The position numbers and the translations under genes are program-made. Shown in pieces: positions 36,323 through 45,688 of a stretch of DNA of 64,000 bases. The notes below the pieces were generated by a model that worked only from the letters and a program-made list of their open reading frames with translations, searched no databases and was not told where the DNA came from. The DNA comes from Pseudomonadota bacterium (lineage in GTDB: Bacteria; Pseudomonadota; Gammaproteobacteria; Steroidobacterales; Steroidobacteraceae), in NCBI GenBank assembly GCA_023391335.1, contig JAEWBG010000101.1, positions 229,293 to 293,292 of the forward strand. Direction: 5' to 3'. Each line of letters begins with the position of its first letter. The stretch's first letter is position 1.

Positions 36323-36487
36323 ATGAAAGCCCTGTTTTGGATTGGAATCGTACTCACAGTGCTGTGGGGCATCTTGTGGTTGGGCGTGAAGATCGCCGTC
36401 GGTGCCATCCATCTGTTGCTGCTGGCGGGTCTGGTGCTGATCGTCTGGGGCGGCATCAAACACTTCTCGCATTCATCAAGCCCGTGA
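36323..36487 (+). CDS. Small two-helix membrane protein (DUF5670/lmo0937-like)
   Basis: The 54-residue protein starts at the ATG 36323 (GCGAGAG upstream). It consists almost entirely of two membrane helices, MKALFWIGIVLTVLWGILWLG and AIHLLLLAGLVLIVWGGI, joined by a Gly/Ala turn, and ends HFSHSSSP. The pattern resembles small lmo0937-type proteins, whose function is unknown. Its stop overlaps the GTG start of topoisomerase IB, so the two are co-translated. Confidence 0.7.
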   Translation: MKALFWIGIVLTVLWGILWLGVKIAVGAIHLLLLAGLVLIVWGGIKHFSHSSSP

Positions 36488-37674
36488 ACGGCGCCAGCGC
36501 GAGTGCCGACGTTCCGGCCGCTGTAGCCGAAGCCAAAGCGCACGCGCGTGCCAGCGGATTGATCTACGTCGACGATCGCGAGCCGGGAATTCGCCGAGTT
36601 CCGAGCGGCAAGCGATTTCGGTATCTCGATCCGGACGGGCGAGCGGTGCGCGATCAAGCGACGCTCGACCGCATTCGTAAACTCGCCATTCCGCCTGCCT
36701 ACACGGATGTTTGGATTTGTCTGCGCGAGCGCGGACACTTGCAAGCGACGGGTCGCGACGCACGCGGCCGCAAACAATATCGATATCACGCGCAGTGGCG
36801 CACCACCCGAGACGAGGGCAAGTTCTCGCGCATGATTGGCTTTGCCGAGCGCTTACCCCTATTACGTCGCCGGCTGAAAAAAGATCTGCGGCTCGCCGGC
36901 TTGCCGAAGGACAAGGTGCTGGCGGTGGTCGTTACCTTGCTCGACGAAACCTTGATTCGCGTCGGCAATGAGGAATATGCCAAGGCGAACAAATCGTATG
37001 GGCTCACGACGCTACGCGATCGGCACGTCAAATTCTTGCGCGACGGTCGTGCCACTTTCTGCTTCCGCGGCAAAAGCGGACGCACGCATGAAGTGACCCT
37101 GGACGACAAACGGCTTGCACGCTTGATTCGCCGCTGCCAGCAACTTCCTGGACAGCAGCTCTTTCAATATATCGATGATGCCGGTCAGCGCCAGCCGATC
37201 GATTCCGGAATGGTCAATGAGTATTTGCGATCCGCTATGTGCGACGGCGAAGACGCGTACACCGCCAAAGATTTCCGCACCTGGGGTGGCACGCTGCGGG
37301 CGATTGCACACCTCGCTCAGCAAACTTGCGATCCTGACTTGAGCGAAGCGGCGTTCAAGCGCTGCGTCGCCGCGACCGCACGTGAAGTTGCATGCACACT
37401 GGGCAATACGGCCGCGGTCTGTCGCAAGTCGTACATCAACCCGGTCGTGTTTTCCTCCTGGCGCGAAGGTCATTTGCATCGTCACATTCCGCAGCGTGCC
37501 TTGAGCCCGAGACAACTCGAGAAGCTCGCGCTGCAGCTATTGCGAGCGCATGAACGCAAGCAAAAAACCAAATCTCCACGCAAGCCAGCCGCCCGGCCTT
37601 CGGGCAAGCCCAAACTCAGTCACTCGCTATCCAGATTGCGCCCGGCTTCCGCTCCATCGAGTGTTTTGGCATGA
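36484..37674 (+). CDS. DNA topoisomerase IB (poxvirus-like)
   Basis: The GTG at 36484 overlaps the preceding stop (GTGA); the frame is open further upstream but there it lies on top of the small membrane gene. The 396-residue protein has the bacterial topo IB N-domain (GLIYVDDREPGIRRVPSGKR, RIRKLAIPPAYTDVWICL) and the catalytic domain, with KDFRTWGGT for the Arg/Lys active site and nucleophile Y317 in CRKSYINPVV. It relaxes supercoils through a 3'-phosphotyrosine intermediate. A Lys/Pro-rich tail (about 355-396) probably adds DNA contact. Confidence 0.92.
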   Translation: MNGASASADVPAAVAEAKAHARASGLIYVDDREPGIRRVPSGKRFRYLDPDGRAVRDQATLDRIRKLAIPPAYTDVWICLRERGHLQATGRDARGRKQYRYHAQWRTTRDEGKFSRMIGFAERLPLLRRRLKKDLRLAGLPKDKVLAVVVTLLDETLIRVGNEEYAKANKSYGLTTLRDRHVKFLRDGRATFCFRGKSGRTHEVTLDDKRLARLIRRCQQLPGQQLFQYIDDAGQRQPIDSGMVNEYLRSAMCDGEDAYTAKDFRTWGGTLRAIAHLAQQTCDPDLSEAAFKRCVAATAREVACTLGNTAAVCRKSYINPVVFSSWREGHLHRHIPQRALSPRQLEKLALQLLRAHERKQKTKSPRKPAARPSGKPKLSHSLSRLRPASAPSSVLA

Positions 37675-37681
37675 GGTCTGA

Positions 37682-37798
37682 TTCAGACACAACACAGATC
37701 GCAAAACCAAACTAGATAGAGTGAGAGCGATGCAAGGCGACCGGTGCCTACCTTCGTAATCTCATTTCTATCTTTGCGCGCTTTGTGTTGCGTCCGAA
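37682..37798. repeat. Imperfect inverted repeat between topo IB and DUF2339
   Basis: The left arm TTCAGACACAACACAGATCG (from 37682, then CAAA) and the right arm ending CTTTGTGTTGCGTCCGAA (to 37798) are near-complementary over about 24 nt. The interior carries GTGAGAG and CTCATTTC. It lies in the 199-nt gap before the DUF2339 gene and resembles the other palindromes in layout, not in exact sequence. Confidence 0.5.
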
Positions 37799-37873
37799 TT
37801 CCGCAAGCAGCACGTAGCCGCAACACCCGCAAGCAGCTAGCATCCGCCCGCACAATTAATTAAAGCGGGTGCC

Positions 37874-40645
37874 ATGGCTGCTCAAACTCCTTCGTCGAAG
37901 CCGATGAGCATCATCTTGATGCTGGTTCTGGGTGTCATCGGCGCATCCCTCGATAACGGCCTCTTCGGATTTTGTTCAGGCGCGTTACTCGGATTCCTGT
38001 TGGCGCAGGTATTGAACCTGCGCCAAAGAGTTCGGCAACTCGACTTCCAGTACGAAGTCCTGAAAGCGCTGAGCGACGCGCGCTCGCCAGCCGCACAGCA
38101 ATCACCGTCGCCGTCCGCGCCACGGCCACCGGTGGTCCAGCCAGCGCCGCAAACAGCACAGCAGCCGCCAAAGCAGGAACCGCGGCCAGTCGCTCCCACG
38201 GTTGCGCAATCAACGCCAGGCGCTGAGCGCCCGCAACCAGCAACCCGCACCTTCTCGCAGTCGGCAGCGGCATCCGTTCATGAACCTGCAAAGCCGACGC
38301 CCATCGATCAAGCGATCGAACGAGCGATCGAGTGGATCAAAGGAGGCAATCCACTCGCACGCATCGGCATCGTCATCTTGTTTTTCGGCGCGACGTTCTT
38401 AGCCAAGTACGCCGCGGAACACAGTCTGTTTCCGATTGAGCTGCGCTTTATGGGATTGGCGATCGGCGCCATGGCATTGTTGATCGTCGGCTGGCGGCTA
38501 CGCGATAAGCGCGAAGGGTACGCACAACTTCTGCAAGGCGGCGGCGTTGCGGGTCTGTATCTGACGGTGTTCGCAGCGACGCGGCTCTATCACTTGTTAC
38601 CGATGGGCTTTGCGTTGGCGCTGTTGATTGCAGTCGCTGTGACGTCGGCGATCCTTGCAGTGGCACAGAATTCGCTCGCGTTGGCGGTGATCGGCACAGC
38701 GGGCGGATTTCTCGCACCGATCTTGGTGTCGTCCGGCAGCGGCAATTACATCGCGCTGTTCACCTATTACGCCGTGCTGAATTTGGGGGTGTTCACGATT
38801 GCATGGTTCAGAACGTGGCGTGTTCTGAATGTGATCAGCTTCGTGTTCACCTTCTCGATCACCGGGCTGTGGAGAAGCAACGGCTACGAATCGGCCGATC
38901 TGTTTGCGACCGACGCATTTCTGATCTTGTTCTTCTTGATGTACGTCGCGGTCTCGATCCTCAATTGCGTTCATCAACCGCCGAAGCTGAAAGGCTACGT
39001 CTCAGGTTCGCTCGTGTTCGGCCTGCCCGTCGTCGCATTCGGGCTGCACGCCAGCATGATTTCTCACATCGAATACGCCCTTGCTTGGAGTGCCCTCGCA
39101 CTCGGTGTGTTCTATTTCGTTTTGGCCTTGGCTTTGTTTCGAACCGGCCGCGAGAATTTCCGTCTGCTGGTCGAGGCGTTCGCCGCGTTAGGGGTGATCT
39201 TCGGCAGTCTGGCCATTCCGCTTGCGTTCGATGCCAATACGACCGCCGCGATGTGGGCTGTCGAGGGCGCAGGCGTTGTGTGGTTGGGCGTTTCGCAGCA
39301 ACGCAAATTGGTGCGCGCGTTTGGCGTGTTGTTACAAGTCGCGGGCGGGCTCGGGTACTTGGGTCACGTTGGCGCACATGCCGTGATCCCGATCGCGAAC
39401 GGTGCATTCATCGGCTCAATGATGATCGCGCTTGCGGGAATGTTCAGCGCTCACGCACTGTGGCGGAACCGTTCGGAACAAGCGTCGTACGAAGCCGGCG
39501 CTGATCACATCTTGGCATTCTGGGGTCTCGCGTGGTGGCTGCATGCGGGCATTCGCGAGTTGGATCTGTTTCTGCCGAGCGCGTGGTTCGGCGGCGCGTT
39601 GGCCTATGTGGCGTGTACGGTCGTGATCTTGGGTGTGATCGGTCTGAAGCGCCAATGGCCGTTGCCGCAATCCATCGCAACGTACCTCGGCGCGGTCGCA
39701 GGCATTGTCGCGTTGTTCTTTGCGTTCGGTGAGTTCGACCATCCGTTTGCGAAGTGGGGTGCATTGGGATGGCTTTCGCTGTTCGCCGCGCATTGGGGCT
39801 GGTTGTACCGGCACCGCGAGGACGAGGTGTTCGGCATCGATTGGCTGCATGCGGGCGCAGTGTGGCTACTCGGCGTGCTACTCGCGTGGGAAGCCCATTG
39901 GCACATCGCTCTGCATACGGTGGGCGTTTGGGCTGCGCTGCCGTGGGGTTTGATCCCGGCGCTTGCGCTGACGTGGATCGCACAACGCCGGCTGCGGCCA
40001 ACTTGGCCTTGTGCCGCACATGAGCATGCGTTCCGCGTACGTGCGGCGGCGCCGCTCGCCATTGCGATCGGTGCTTGGAGTGTCTGGGCGAATCTCTCTC
40101 AGAGTGGCGATCCGCGATGGTTGCCTTACTTGCCATTACTAAATCCGTTGGATGTCAGTGTGGTGCTCGCATTTTTGAGCATCGCGCTCTGGTGGACTTC
40201 GTTGTCCAGGGAGCAACGCGAGATGTGCTGGCGCGGCGATCTGCGAGCGTTGATTGCCATCGCAGCGAGCGTGATCTTCCTGTGGTTGAACGCTGCATTG
40301 GTGCGCTCGCTCCATCACAACTTCGGCGCGCCGCTCACTGCGCACGGGATTGCGCATTCGACATTGGTACAAGCATCGCTATCGATTTTCTGGGGCGTGT
40401 TGGGATTTGCGGCCATGATGTTGGCGGCACAGCGCCACTGGCGTTATCTGTGGATGGTCGGTGCAGGACTGATGATCGTCGTCGTCGCAAAACTGTTCTT
40501 GGTGGACTTGTCGAACGTCGGCACCGTCGCTCGCATCGCCTCGTTCATTAGCGTCGGCGTGTTGCTGTTGGTGACGGGATACTTTGCGCCCTTGCCGCCC
40601 AAGGCCGGCTCGGGCGCAGGCGATGCCGCAGAATCGGTGGAGTAA
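37874..40645 (+). CDS. DUF2339 polytopic membrane protein
   Basis: The 923-residue protein has an N-terminal membrane pair (about 12-48), a Pro/Ala/Gln-rich cytoplasmic or periplasmic linker (about 75-145) and then some two dozen hydrophobic segments to the end. The conserved entry block is IKGGNPLARIGIVILFFGAT (about 160-180), as in the DUF2339 family, with LLQGGGVAGLYLTVFAATRL after it. The biochemical function is not known; an envelope or transport role is plausible. It is followed 2 nt later by DUF3999, a standard partner. Confidence 0.9.
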   Translation: MAAQTPSSKPMSIILMLVLGVIGASLDNGLFGFCSGALLGFLLAQVLNLRQRVRQLDFQYEVLKALSDARSPAAQQSPSPSAPRPPVVQPAPQTAQQPPKQEPRPVAPTVAQSTPGAERPQPATRTFSQSAAASVHEPAKPTPIDQAIERAIEWIKGGNPLARIGIVILFFGATFLAKYAAEHSLFPIELRFMGLAIGAMALLIVGWRLRDKREGYAQLLQGGGVAGLYLTVFAATRLYHLLPMGFALALLIAVAVTSAILAVAQNSLALAVIGTAGGFLAPILVSSGSGNYIALFTYYAVLNLGVFTIAWFRTWRVLNVISFVFTFSITGLWRSNGYESADLFATDAFLILFFLMYVAVSILNCVHQPPKLKGYVSGSLVFGLPVVAFGLHASMISHIEYALAWSALALGVFYFVLALALFRTGRENFRLLVEAFAALGVIFGSLAIPLAFDANTTAAMWAVEGAGVVWLGVSQQRKLVRAFGVLLQVAGGLGYLGHVGAHAVIPIANGAFIGSMMIALAGMFSAHALWRNRSEQASYEAGADHILAFWGLAWWLHAGIRELDLFLPSAWFGGALAYVACTVVILGVIGLKRQWPLPQSIATYLGAVAGIVALFFAFGEFDHPFAKWGALGWLSLFAAHWGWLYRHREDEVFGIDWLHAGAVWLLGVLLAWEAHWHIALHTVGVWAALPWGLIPALALTWIAQRRLRPTWPCAAHEHAFRVRAAAPLAIAIGAWSVWANLSQSGDPRWLPYLPLLNPLDVSVVLAFLSIALWWTSLSREQREMCWRGDLRALIAIAASVIFLWLNAALVRSLHHNFGAPLTAHGIAHSTLVQASLSIFWGVLGFAAMMLAAQRHWRYLWMVGAGLMIVVVAKLFLVDLSNVGTVARIASFISVGVLLLVTGYFAPLPPKAGSGAGDAAESVE

Positions 40646-40647
40646 CC

Positions 40648-41994
40648 ATGAGAACGATCGCTGTCATCGCGGGATGTGTCACGGCCAATTTCGCATTGGC
40701 GGCATCGACTCTCGATGATTTCGCCCGCGGCGTTCGCATCGAGGCTGAATCGGGGCAGCCGCTCATCGTCGTCAACTTACCGGATGAGGTTTACCAAGTT
40801 GCGACATCGCCTTCGCTTGCTGACATCGCGGTGTTCAATGCAGACGGTAGCGCCATTCCGCATGCAATCTGTGCGGCAGCGCATAGCCAGCCCGAGCAGA
40901 TCGCGGAGCAGACGCTGCCCATCTTCGAATCCAAGCCCTCGACGACGAATCAAGCATCGACTTCGGTCGAGGTGCAAACCAACGCTGGTACTCGCGTCAA
41001 TGTGGACGAGCAGAATGCTTCTGCGACTTCCGATACGCGTTTTCTGATCGATGCGCGTCAGGCCGATGCCCCCATTCGCGCAATCACTTTCGAGTGGTCC
41101 AGCAGCGATCACGCTTCGGAAGTGAAGGTGAGTATCGAAAGCAGCTCGGACTTGGACGCCTGGCGCGTCGTCGTGCCGAGTACGACGTTGCTGCGTGCAA
41201 GCGGCTCACAACAGCAGTTGCGACGGGACCGGGTGCGACTACCGCAAGCGCGCTACGACTATTTGCGTGTGCGGCGAGTCGATGGTGGTCCGTCTCTGCA
41301 GTTGGATTCCGTCAGCGCTGAAACGGTCACGGTGCAGAGCGACATCGAACCGCTCTGGATCGTTGCACAACCCGTGCACACGACCGACCCTGCCGACCTG
41401 GAATTCGATTCCGGTCGTGTCGCGCCGATCAGCTTCGTTCGGCTGCGAGTGCCGCTCGACAACTATTCAGTTGAAACCGACATTGCCACGAGAAGCAGTG
41501 CGAAATCTGCGTGGATCCCGCGCTGGAGCGGCGAGAGCTATGTCGTGACGACGACGAGCGATCGACGCGAGAGCGATCCTGTACGACTGGCTGGAGTGAC
41601 CGATCGCTATTGGCGTGTGCATATTGCGCGCGGCAGCGCGACGAATTTGTCGCTCGAATTGGGCTATTGGCCGAATCGACTGGAGTTCATCGCCCAGGGC
41701 GCCGCGCCCTACACGGTTGCGTTTGGGAGCCGTCGGGCTGACCACACGGAGCTCGTGCCCTGCGGTTCACTGCTGGCCAATATGTCCGCCCAGGAGCGCG
41801 CAAAGCTCACGGCCGAGGGCGCACCCGGCGCGTCGGTCGTGCTCGGCGGTGACGAGGCACTGCAACCGCTTCCCCGCAAAACACCGACGCGCTTGATCGT
41901 GCTCTGGGGCAGTTTGATTACGGGTGTGGGCATCCTGATTGCGATGGCGCTGTCGTTGATCAAACGGCTTCGCCATCCGCCGCCTTCTGCATAA
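40648..41994 (+). CDS. DUF3999 family membrane-anchored protein
   Basis: The 448-residue protein has a signal peptide (ending FALA|ASTL), a long extracytoplasmic beta-rich part and one C-terminal membrane helix (LIVLWGSLITGVGILIAMAL) with a basic cytoplasmic end (IKRLRHPPP). The order fits DUF3999, nearly always encoded next to DUF2339. The two probably form one envelope complex of unknown function (inference). The start is 2 nt after the DUF2339 stop. Confidence 0.88.
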   Translation: MRTIAVIAGCVTANFALAASTLDDFARGVRIEAESGQPLIVVNLPDEVYQVATSPSLADIAVFNADGSAIPHAICAAAHSQPEQIAEQTLPIFESKPSTTNQASTSVEVQTNAGTRVNVDEQNASATSDTRFLIDARQADAPIRAITFEWSSSDHASEVKVSIESSSDLDAWRVVVPSTTLLRASGSQQQLRRDRVRLPQARYDYLRVRRVDGGPSLQLDSVSAETVTVQSDIEPLWIVAQPVHTTDPADLEFDSGRVAPISFVRLRVPLDNYSVETDIATRSSAKSAWIPRWSGESYVVTTTSDRRESDPVRLAGVTDRYWRVHIARGSATNLSLELGYWPNRLEFIAQGAAPYTVAFGSRRADHTELVPCGSLLANMSAQERAKLTAEGAPGASVVLGGDEALQPLPRKTPTRLIVLWGSLITGVGILIAMALSLIKRLRHPPPSA

Positions 41995-42092
41995 ATCTTG
42001 TGATTTTGTCATCTCGGGCGGCGTCGGATAGGCGCCGAGGATGCGCTCGCCTAGAATAGCCGCCCTTTTGCAACCCGGCCCTCGGCCTCACC

Positions 42093-44018
42093 ATGCGTTT
42101 TCCGGATCATTTTGACGTCATCGTCGTGGGCGGCGGCCATGCCGGCACCGAAGCAGCACTTGCTTCGGCGCGCACGGGTGCGCGCACCCTGTTGCTGACT
42201 CAAAGCATCGAGACGCTCGGGCAGATGAGCTGCAATCCGGCGATTGGCGGCATCGGCAAAGGGCATCTCGTCAAAGAGATCGATGCGCTCGGGGGTGCGA
42301 TGGCGATCGCAGCCGATCGCGCCGGCATCCAATTTCGGACCCTGAATGCGAGCAAGGGACCCGCTGTTCGCGCCACGCGAGCTCAAGCCGATCGTGTTCT
42401 CTACAAGCGCGCGATCCGCGCCATGCTGGAGAACCAGCCGAATCTCACGCTGTTTCAGCAGGAAGCAGCGGATCTCATCGTCGAATCCGAACAAGTGCGG
42501 GGTGTGATCACCCAAACCGGCATCGAATTTCGCGCTCGCGCAGTCGTGCTAACCGTGGGCACGTTCTTGGGCGGCAAGATCCATGTGGGCCTCACGAACT
42601 ACCAAGGTGGACGCGCGGGCGATCCGCCTTCGAATCGTCTGGCGGAAAAGCTTCGCGCATTGCCGTTTCGTGTCGGACGTCTGAAGACCGGCACGCCACC
42701 GCGAATCGATGGCCGGACGATCAACTACGAAGGCTTGACGGTGCAGCCGGGCGATGAACCGACGCCGGTGTTCTCGTATCTCGGCCGCCGCAGCGATCAT
42801 CCGCAGCAGATCGCTTGCCATATCACGGCGACGAACGAACGTACCCACGACATCATTCGCGCCGGTTGCGATCGTTCACCCATGTTCACGGGAGTGATCG
42901 AAGGCGTCGGTCCGCGGTATTGCCCGTCCGTAGAAGACAAAGTGCATCGCTTTGCGGACAAGACTTCGCATCAAATTTTCATCGAGCCCGAAGGTCTGAC
43001 GACGCACGAGATTTATCCGAACGGCATCTCGACGAGTTTGCCTTTCGACGTACAGTTCGAACTGGTGCGCTCGATTCGCGGCTTCGAGAACGCGCACATC
43101 ACTCGGCCGGGCTATGCGATCGAGTACGACTTTTTCGACCCGCGCGATCTGCGCGAGACGCTAGAGACCAAGTTCATCGGCGGCTTGTTCTTTGCCGGTC
43201 AAATCAATGGCACGACGGGTTACGAAGAAGCGGCTGCGCAAGGCATTCTCGCGGGCATCAATGCGGGACTGAAAGCCGCCGGAAAAGATGCTTGGTCGCC
43301 ACGGCGCGATGAGGCGTACATCGGCGTGCTGGTGGATGATTTGATTACGCGCGGCACCCGCGAGCCCTATCGAATGTTCACGAGCCGCGCTGAATATCGA
43401 TTGTCATTGCGTGAGGACAATGCCGATCTGCGACTCACGCCCAGGGCCCGCGAGCTCGGCCTCATCTCAGATGAGCGCTGGGCATTCTTCGAACGCAAGC
43501 GCGAAGCCATCGAGAAAGAAAGTGCACGATTGAGTTCGAGCGTGATCCACGCAGATCAAAATGTGGATGAAGTGAGCAGCGCATTGGGCACGCCGCTTGT
43601 GCGAGCGACGCATGCGTTCGATCTGTTGCGTCGTCCCGAGGTGTCGTACGCCGTGCTCACGTCATTGAACGAGCTGGGCCGACCCGAGTGGATGGACTGC
43701 GCCGATGCCGACGAACGTCTGAACGAACAAGTCGCGCTGCAATTGGAAGTGCAAGCGAAATACACCGGATATATCGATCGTCAACAAGATGAGATCGAGC
43801 GGCATCGTCGTCACGAAGAAACGCAGTTGCCTGTCGATCTCGACTACTCAGCGGTGCGTGGGTTGTCGACTGAAGTACGACAGAAGTTGCGCGAAGCGCG
43901 GCCCACCACGGTCGGTCAGGCCTCGCGAGTCCCTGGCGTCACGCCGGCCGCGATTTCGATCCTGCTCGTGCATCTAAAGCGGCGCCACGCAAGCGCTGTC
44001 ACCCAGCAGGCGATCTGA
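42093..44018 (+). CDS. mnmG: MnmG (GidA), tRNA wobble-uridine modification enzyme
   Basis: The 641-residue FAD enzyme works with MnmE to place the 5-(carboxymethyl)aminomethyl group on U34 of several tRNAs. It has the dinucleotide-binding motif VVGGGHAGTEAA (residues 11-22), MSCNPAIGGIGKGHLVKEID, the GRLKTGTPPRIDGRTI block, GGLFFAGQINGTTGYEEAA and the C-terminal helical domain (REPYRMFTSRAEYRLSLRED and REARPTTVGQASRVPGV). The length is typical (about 630). A -10-like TAGAAT lies at 42052-42057. The usual neighbours rsmG, parA and parB are not downstream. Confidence 0.96.
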   Translation: MRFPDHFDVIVVGGGHAGTEAALASARTGARTLLLTQSIETLGQMSCNPAIGGIGKGHLVKEIDALGGAMAIAADRAGIQFRTLNASKGPAVRATRAQADRVLYKRAIRAMLENQPNLTLFQQEAADLIVESEQVRGVITQTGIEFRARAVVLTVGTFLGGKIHVGLTNYQGGRAGDPPSNRLAEKLRALPFRVGRLKTGTPPRIDGRTINYEGLTVQPGDEPTPVFSYLGRRSDHPQQIACHITATNERTHDIIRAGCDRSPMFTGVIEGVGPRYCPSVEDKVHRFADKTSHQIFIEPEGLTTHEIYPNGISTSLPFDVQFELVRSIRGFENAHITRPGYAIEYDFFDPRDLRETLETKFIGGLFFAGQINGTTGYEEAAAQGILAGINAGLKAAGKDAWSPRRDEAYIGVLVDDLITRGTREPYRMFTSRAEYRLSLREDNADLRLTPRARELGLISDERWAFFERKREAIEKESARLSSSVIHADQNVDEVSSALGTPLVRATHAFDLLRRPEVSYAVLTSLNELGRPEWMDCADADERLNEQVALQLEVQAKYTGYIDRQQDEIERHRRHEETQLPVDLDYSAVRGLSTEVRQKLREARPTTVGQASRVPGVTPAAISILLVHLKRRHASAVTQQAI

Positions 44019-44173
44019 AAAACCTATACGGCGTTGGACGCATCCGTCGTCAGGCGCCAGATTCCGTAAAGTCCCGCGGCAAATGGCCGATGCAGCTGTG
44101 ACCGTGCTCATCGTTTTAACCGCGTCGCTTCTGTTACGTTTCGCGCGCGCATTGCCTCCACTCCAAGAAACTC

Positions 44174-44461
44174 ATGACCTGGTTCGTCCTTTTCGCTGCG
44201 ACCGTTTTCGGCTTGTACTTCTGGCGTCAATACCGCCAGCATCAGCGCGAGCTCAATAGCCCGTTGGCGAGCCATCGCTCTGGGCACAGTCATATCGGTC
44301 AGGTCGTCGTGTTGGAGCGTGGCCTGCAAAACGGCACTGGAAAGATTCGCCTGGGAAATCGCGAATGGCCGATCCGCGGTCCAAACTTGCCTCCGGGCGC
44401 GAAGGCTCGAGTGACGGGCGTCGACGGAACGGTGTTGCTCGTCGATCGCGTTGCGGCGTGA
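44174..44461 (+). CDS. NfeD-like small membrane protein
   Basis: The 95-residue protein has one N-terminal membrane helix (TWFVLFAATVFGLYFWRQ) and a small OB-fold domain like the C-terminal part of NfeD/YbbK proteins: GQVVVLERGLQNGTGKIRLG, REWPIRGPNLPPGAKARVTG and VDGTVLLVDRV. NfeD-type proteins normally partner stomatin-like proteins in the membrane; no such gene is adjacent. It is convergent with the next gene. Confidence 0.75.
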   Translation: MTWFVLFAATVFGLYFWRQYRQHQRELNSPLASHRSGHSHIGQVVVLERGLQNGTGKIRLGNREWPIRGPNLPPGAKARVTGVDGTVLLVDRVAA

Positions 44462-44467
44462 ACTAAG

Positions 44468-44496
44468 ACCTATCTCAGAGTCCCTTGTGGCCGCGA
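44468..44496. repeat. ACCTATCTCAG dispersed motif, copy 1
   Basis: ACCTATCTCAGAGTCCCTTG followed by TGGCCGCGA begins 7 nt after the stop of the NfeD-like gene. It matches copy 2 at 49003-49032 except for one substitution and one inserted base. Both copies lie immediately after stop codons. Confidence 0.6.
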
Positions 44497-44522
44497 CGGC
44501 GACGGTCGCGCTCAATTCACGT

Positions 44523-45659
44523 TCAATGCGGATCTGCGCAGCCGCGTTCCTTCATCACTCTCTCTGCATTGTCTTTCCACAGCGTCTGAGCCGCGGCTCG
44601 ACCTTGATCGACCACGGCAGGATCCTGTTCGCGCTCTAGACCTTTAATCGTTTGCGCAAAGGCGATTGCGGCGCCCACATACTCATCACCGAAACATCCT
44701 TGCTCGTTGAGTCGATCGCCGAACATCTGCCACGCCAGCAGTTGCGCACGCGATAAGCGATAGCCCCACGGCATGCGCGGCATCGATAGGAATGCGATCG
44801 GTTCTCCGTCGCGAGCGGCATCCACACCGAACGCTTGCGCCGTCAGTGCATCGGCAGGATGTCCATCGCAGCCCAAAGCCATGCAATTGGCCAGATCCAC
44901 TCGGGCGCGCGCCAACGTACGGCCCGCTTGTTTGAGCTGCAGGCGAATCGAAGCGACATCTTCCGTCGTTTGACCGCGTTGCACCGCCATCAAGTGCTGA
45001 GTTGCCGTCGCATAAAGGGCGGGCGCGTAGTTTTTCGCCGCGGCAGTCTTGAGCAACGTTTCGCGTTGTTGTGGATCGCGAACGAACTGCGCAAGTTCTG
45101 TTGCGCTGGCCGCATCGCCCGCCTCGGCGGCGGAGCGCAGGCGCGCTTCGATTGCACGATAGTTGAAGCTGGCGTCACGGCATCCATTCATCGCTTCAGG
45201 CAAAAAAGATGCGCGCGCGTTGATCACTCCGGCAGCACGCGCGGTGCGTTCAGGCGCCAAGTCTTTCGGCAATGCCGCAATTTGCTTTTGCGGATCGTCG
45301 CCAGGGCGCACCGCACTTGCGCACCAGTGTTGGACTCGAACCAGCGCAATGTTCGCTGAAGAGCTACCTTTCGCGGCGCTGGCTTCCAATGCATTCACCG
45401 CAACGTCGGCGTGGCCCTGCGACAACGCGACCAACACATCGTTGGGCACCGACAGATCGCGCAAATTGACGAAGTGCGTCGAATACTGCAGCCGCTGATA
45501 GAACGCAGACTCATCGCTCGCCGCCGGCGTCGGCTCTGGTGTCGCCGGTGCCGCGGGTTGCGGTGCCGGCGCGTTGGCTTTGGGCGCTTCAATCGCCAAG
45601 CTCTGCTGAGCACACAGCACGACAACACTCAACAGAAGCCCACGCGTATCGAGTTTCAT
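44523..45659 (-). CDS. Secreted helical-repeat protein, function unknown
   Basis: The 378-residue protein has a signal peptide (LLLSVVVLCAQQSLA), a Pro/Ala-rich linker (about 25-48, PAPQPAAPATPEPTPAA) and an Ala-rich alpha-helical body reminiscent of TPR/Sel1-like repeats (LVALSQGHADVAVNALEASA, EAGDAASATELAQFV). Cys pairs (GCRD; NCMALGCDG) may form disulfides in the periplasm. No catalytic motif is evident. It is 29 nt downstream of the SIMPL gene on the same strand. Confidence 0.72.
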   Translation of the reverse strand: MKLDTRGLLLSVVVLCAQQSLAIEAPKANAPAPQPAAPATPEPTPAASDESAFYQRLQYSTHFVNLRDLSVPNDVLVALSQGHADVAVNALEASAAKGSSSANIALVRVQHWCASAVRPGDDPQKQIAALPKDLAPERTARAAGVINARASFLPEAMNGCRDASFNYRAIEARLRSAAEAGDAASATELAQFVRDPQQRETLLKTAAAKNYAPALYATATQHLMAVQRGQTTEDVASIRLQLKQAGRTLARARVDLANCMALGCDGHPADALTAQAFGVDAARDGEPIAFLSMPRMPWGYRLSRAQLLAWQMFGDRLNEQGCFGDEYVGAAIAFAQTIKGLEREQDPAVVDQGRAAAQTLWKDNAERVMKERGCADPH

Positions 45660-45688
45660 CTTCGCTTCGCTCCCGTGCCGGCGGCCCG

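Noticed and set aside
44082..44246. 54-codon frame overlapping the start of the NfeD-like gene
   Set aside because: It has a hydrophobic stretch but no ribosome-binding site, and overlaps a better supported gene in another frame.
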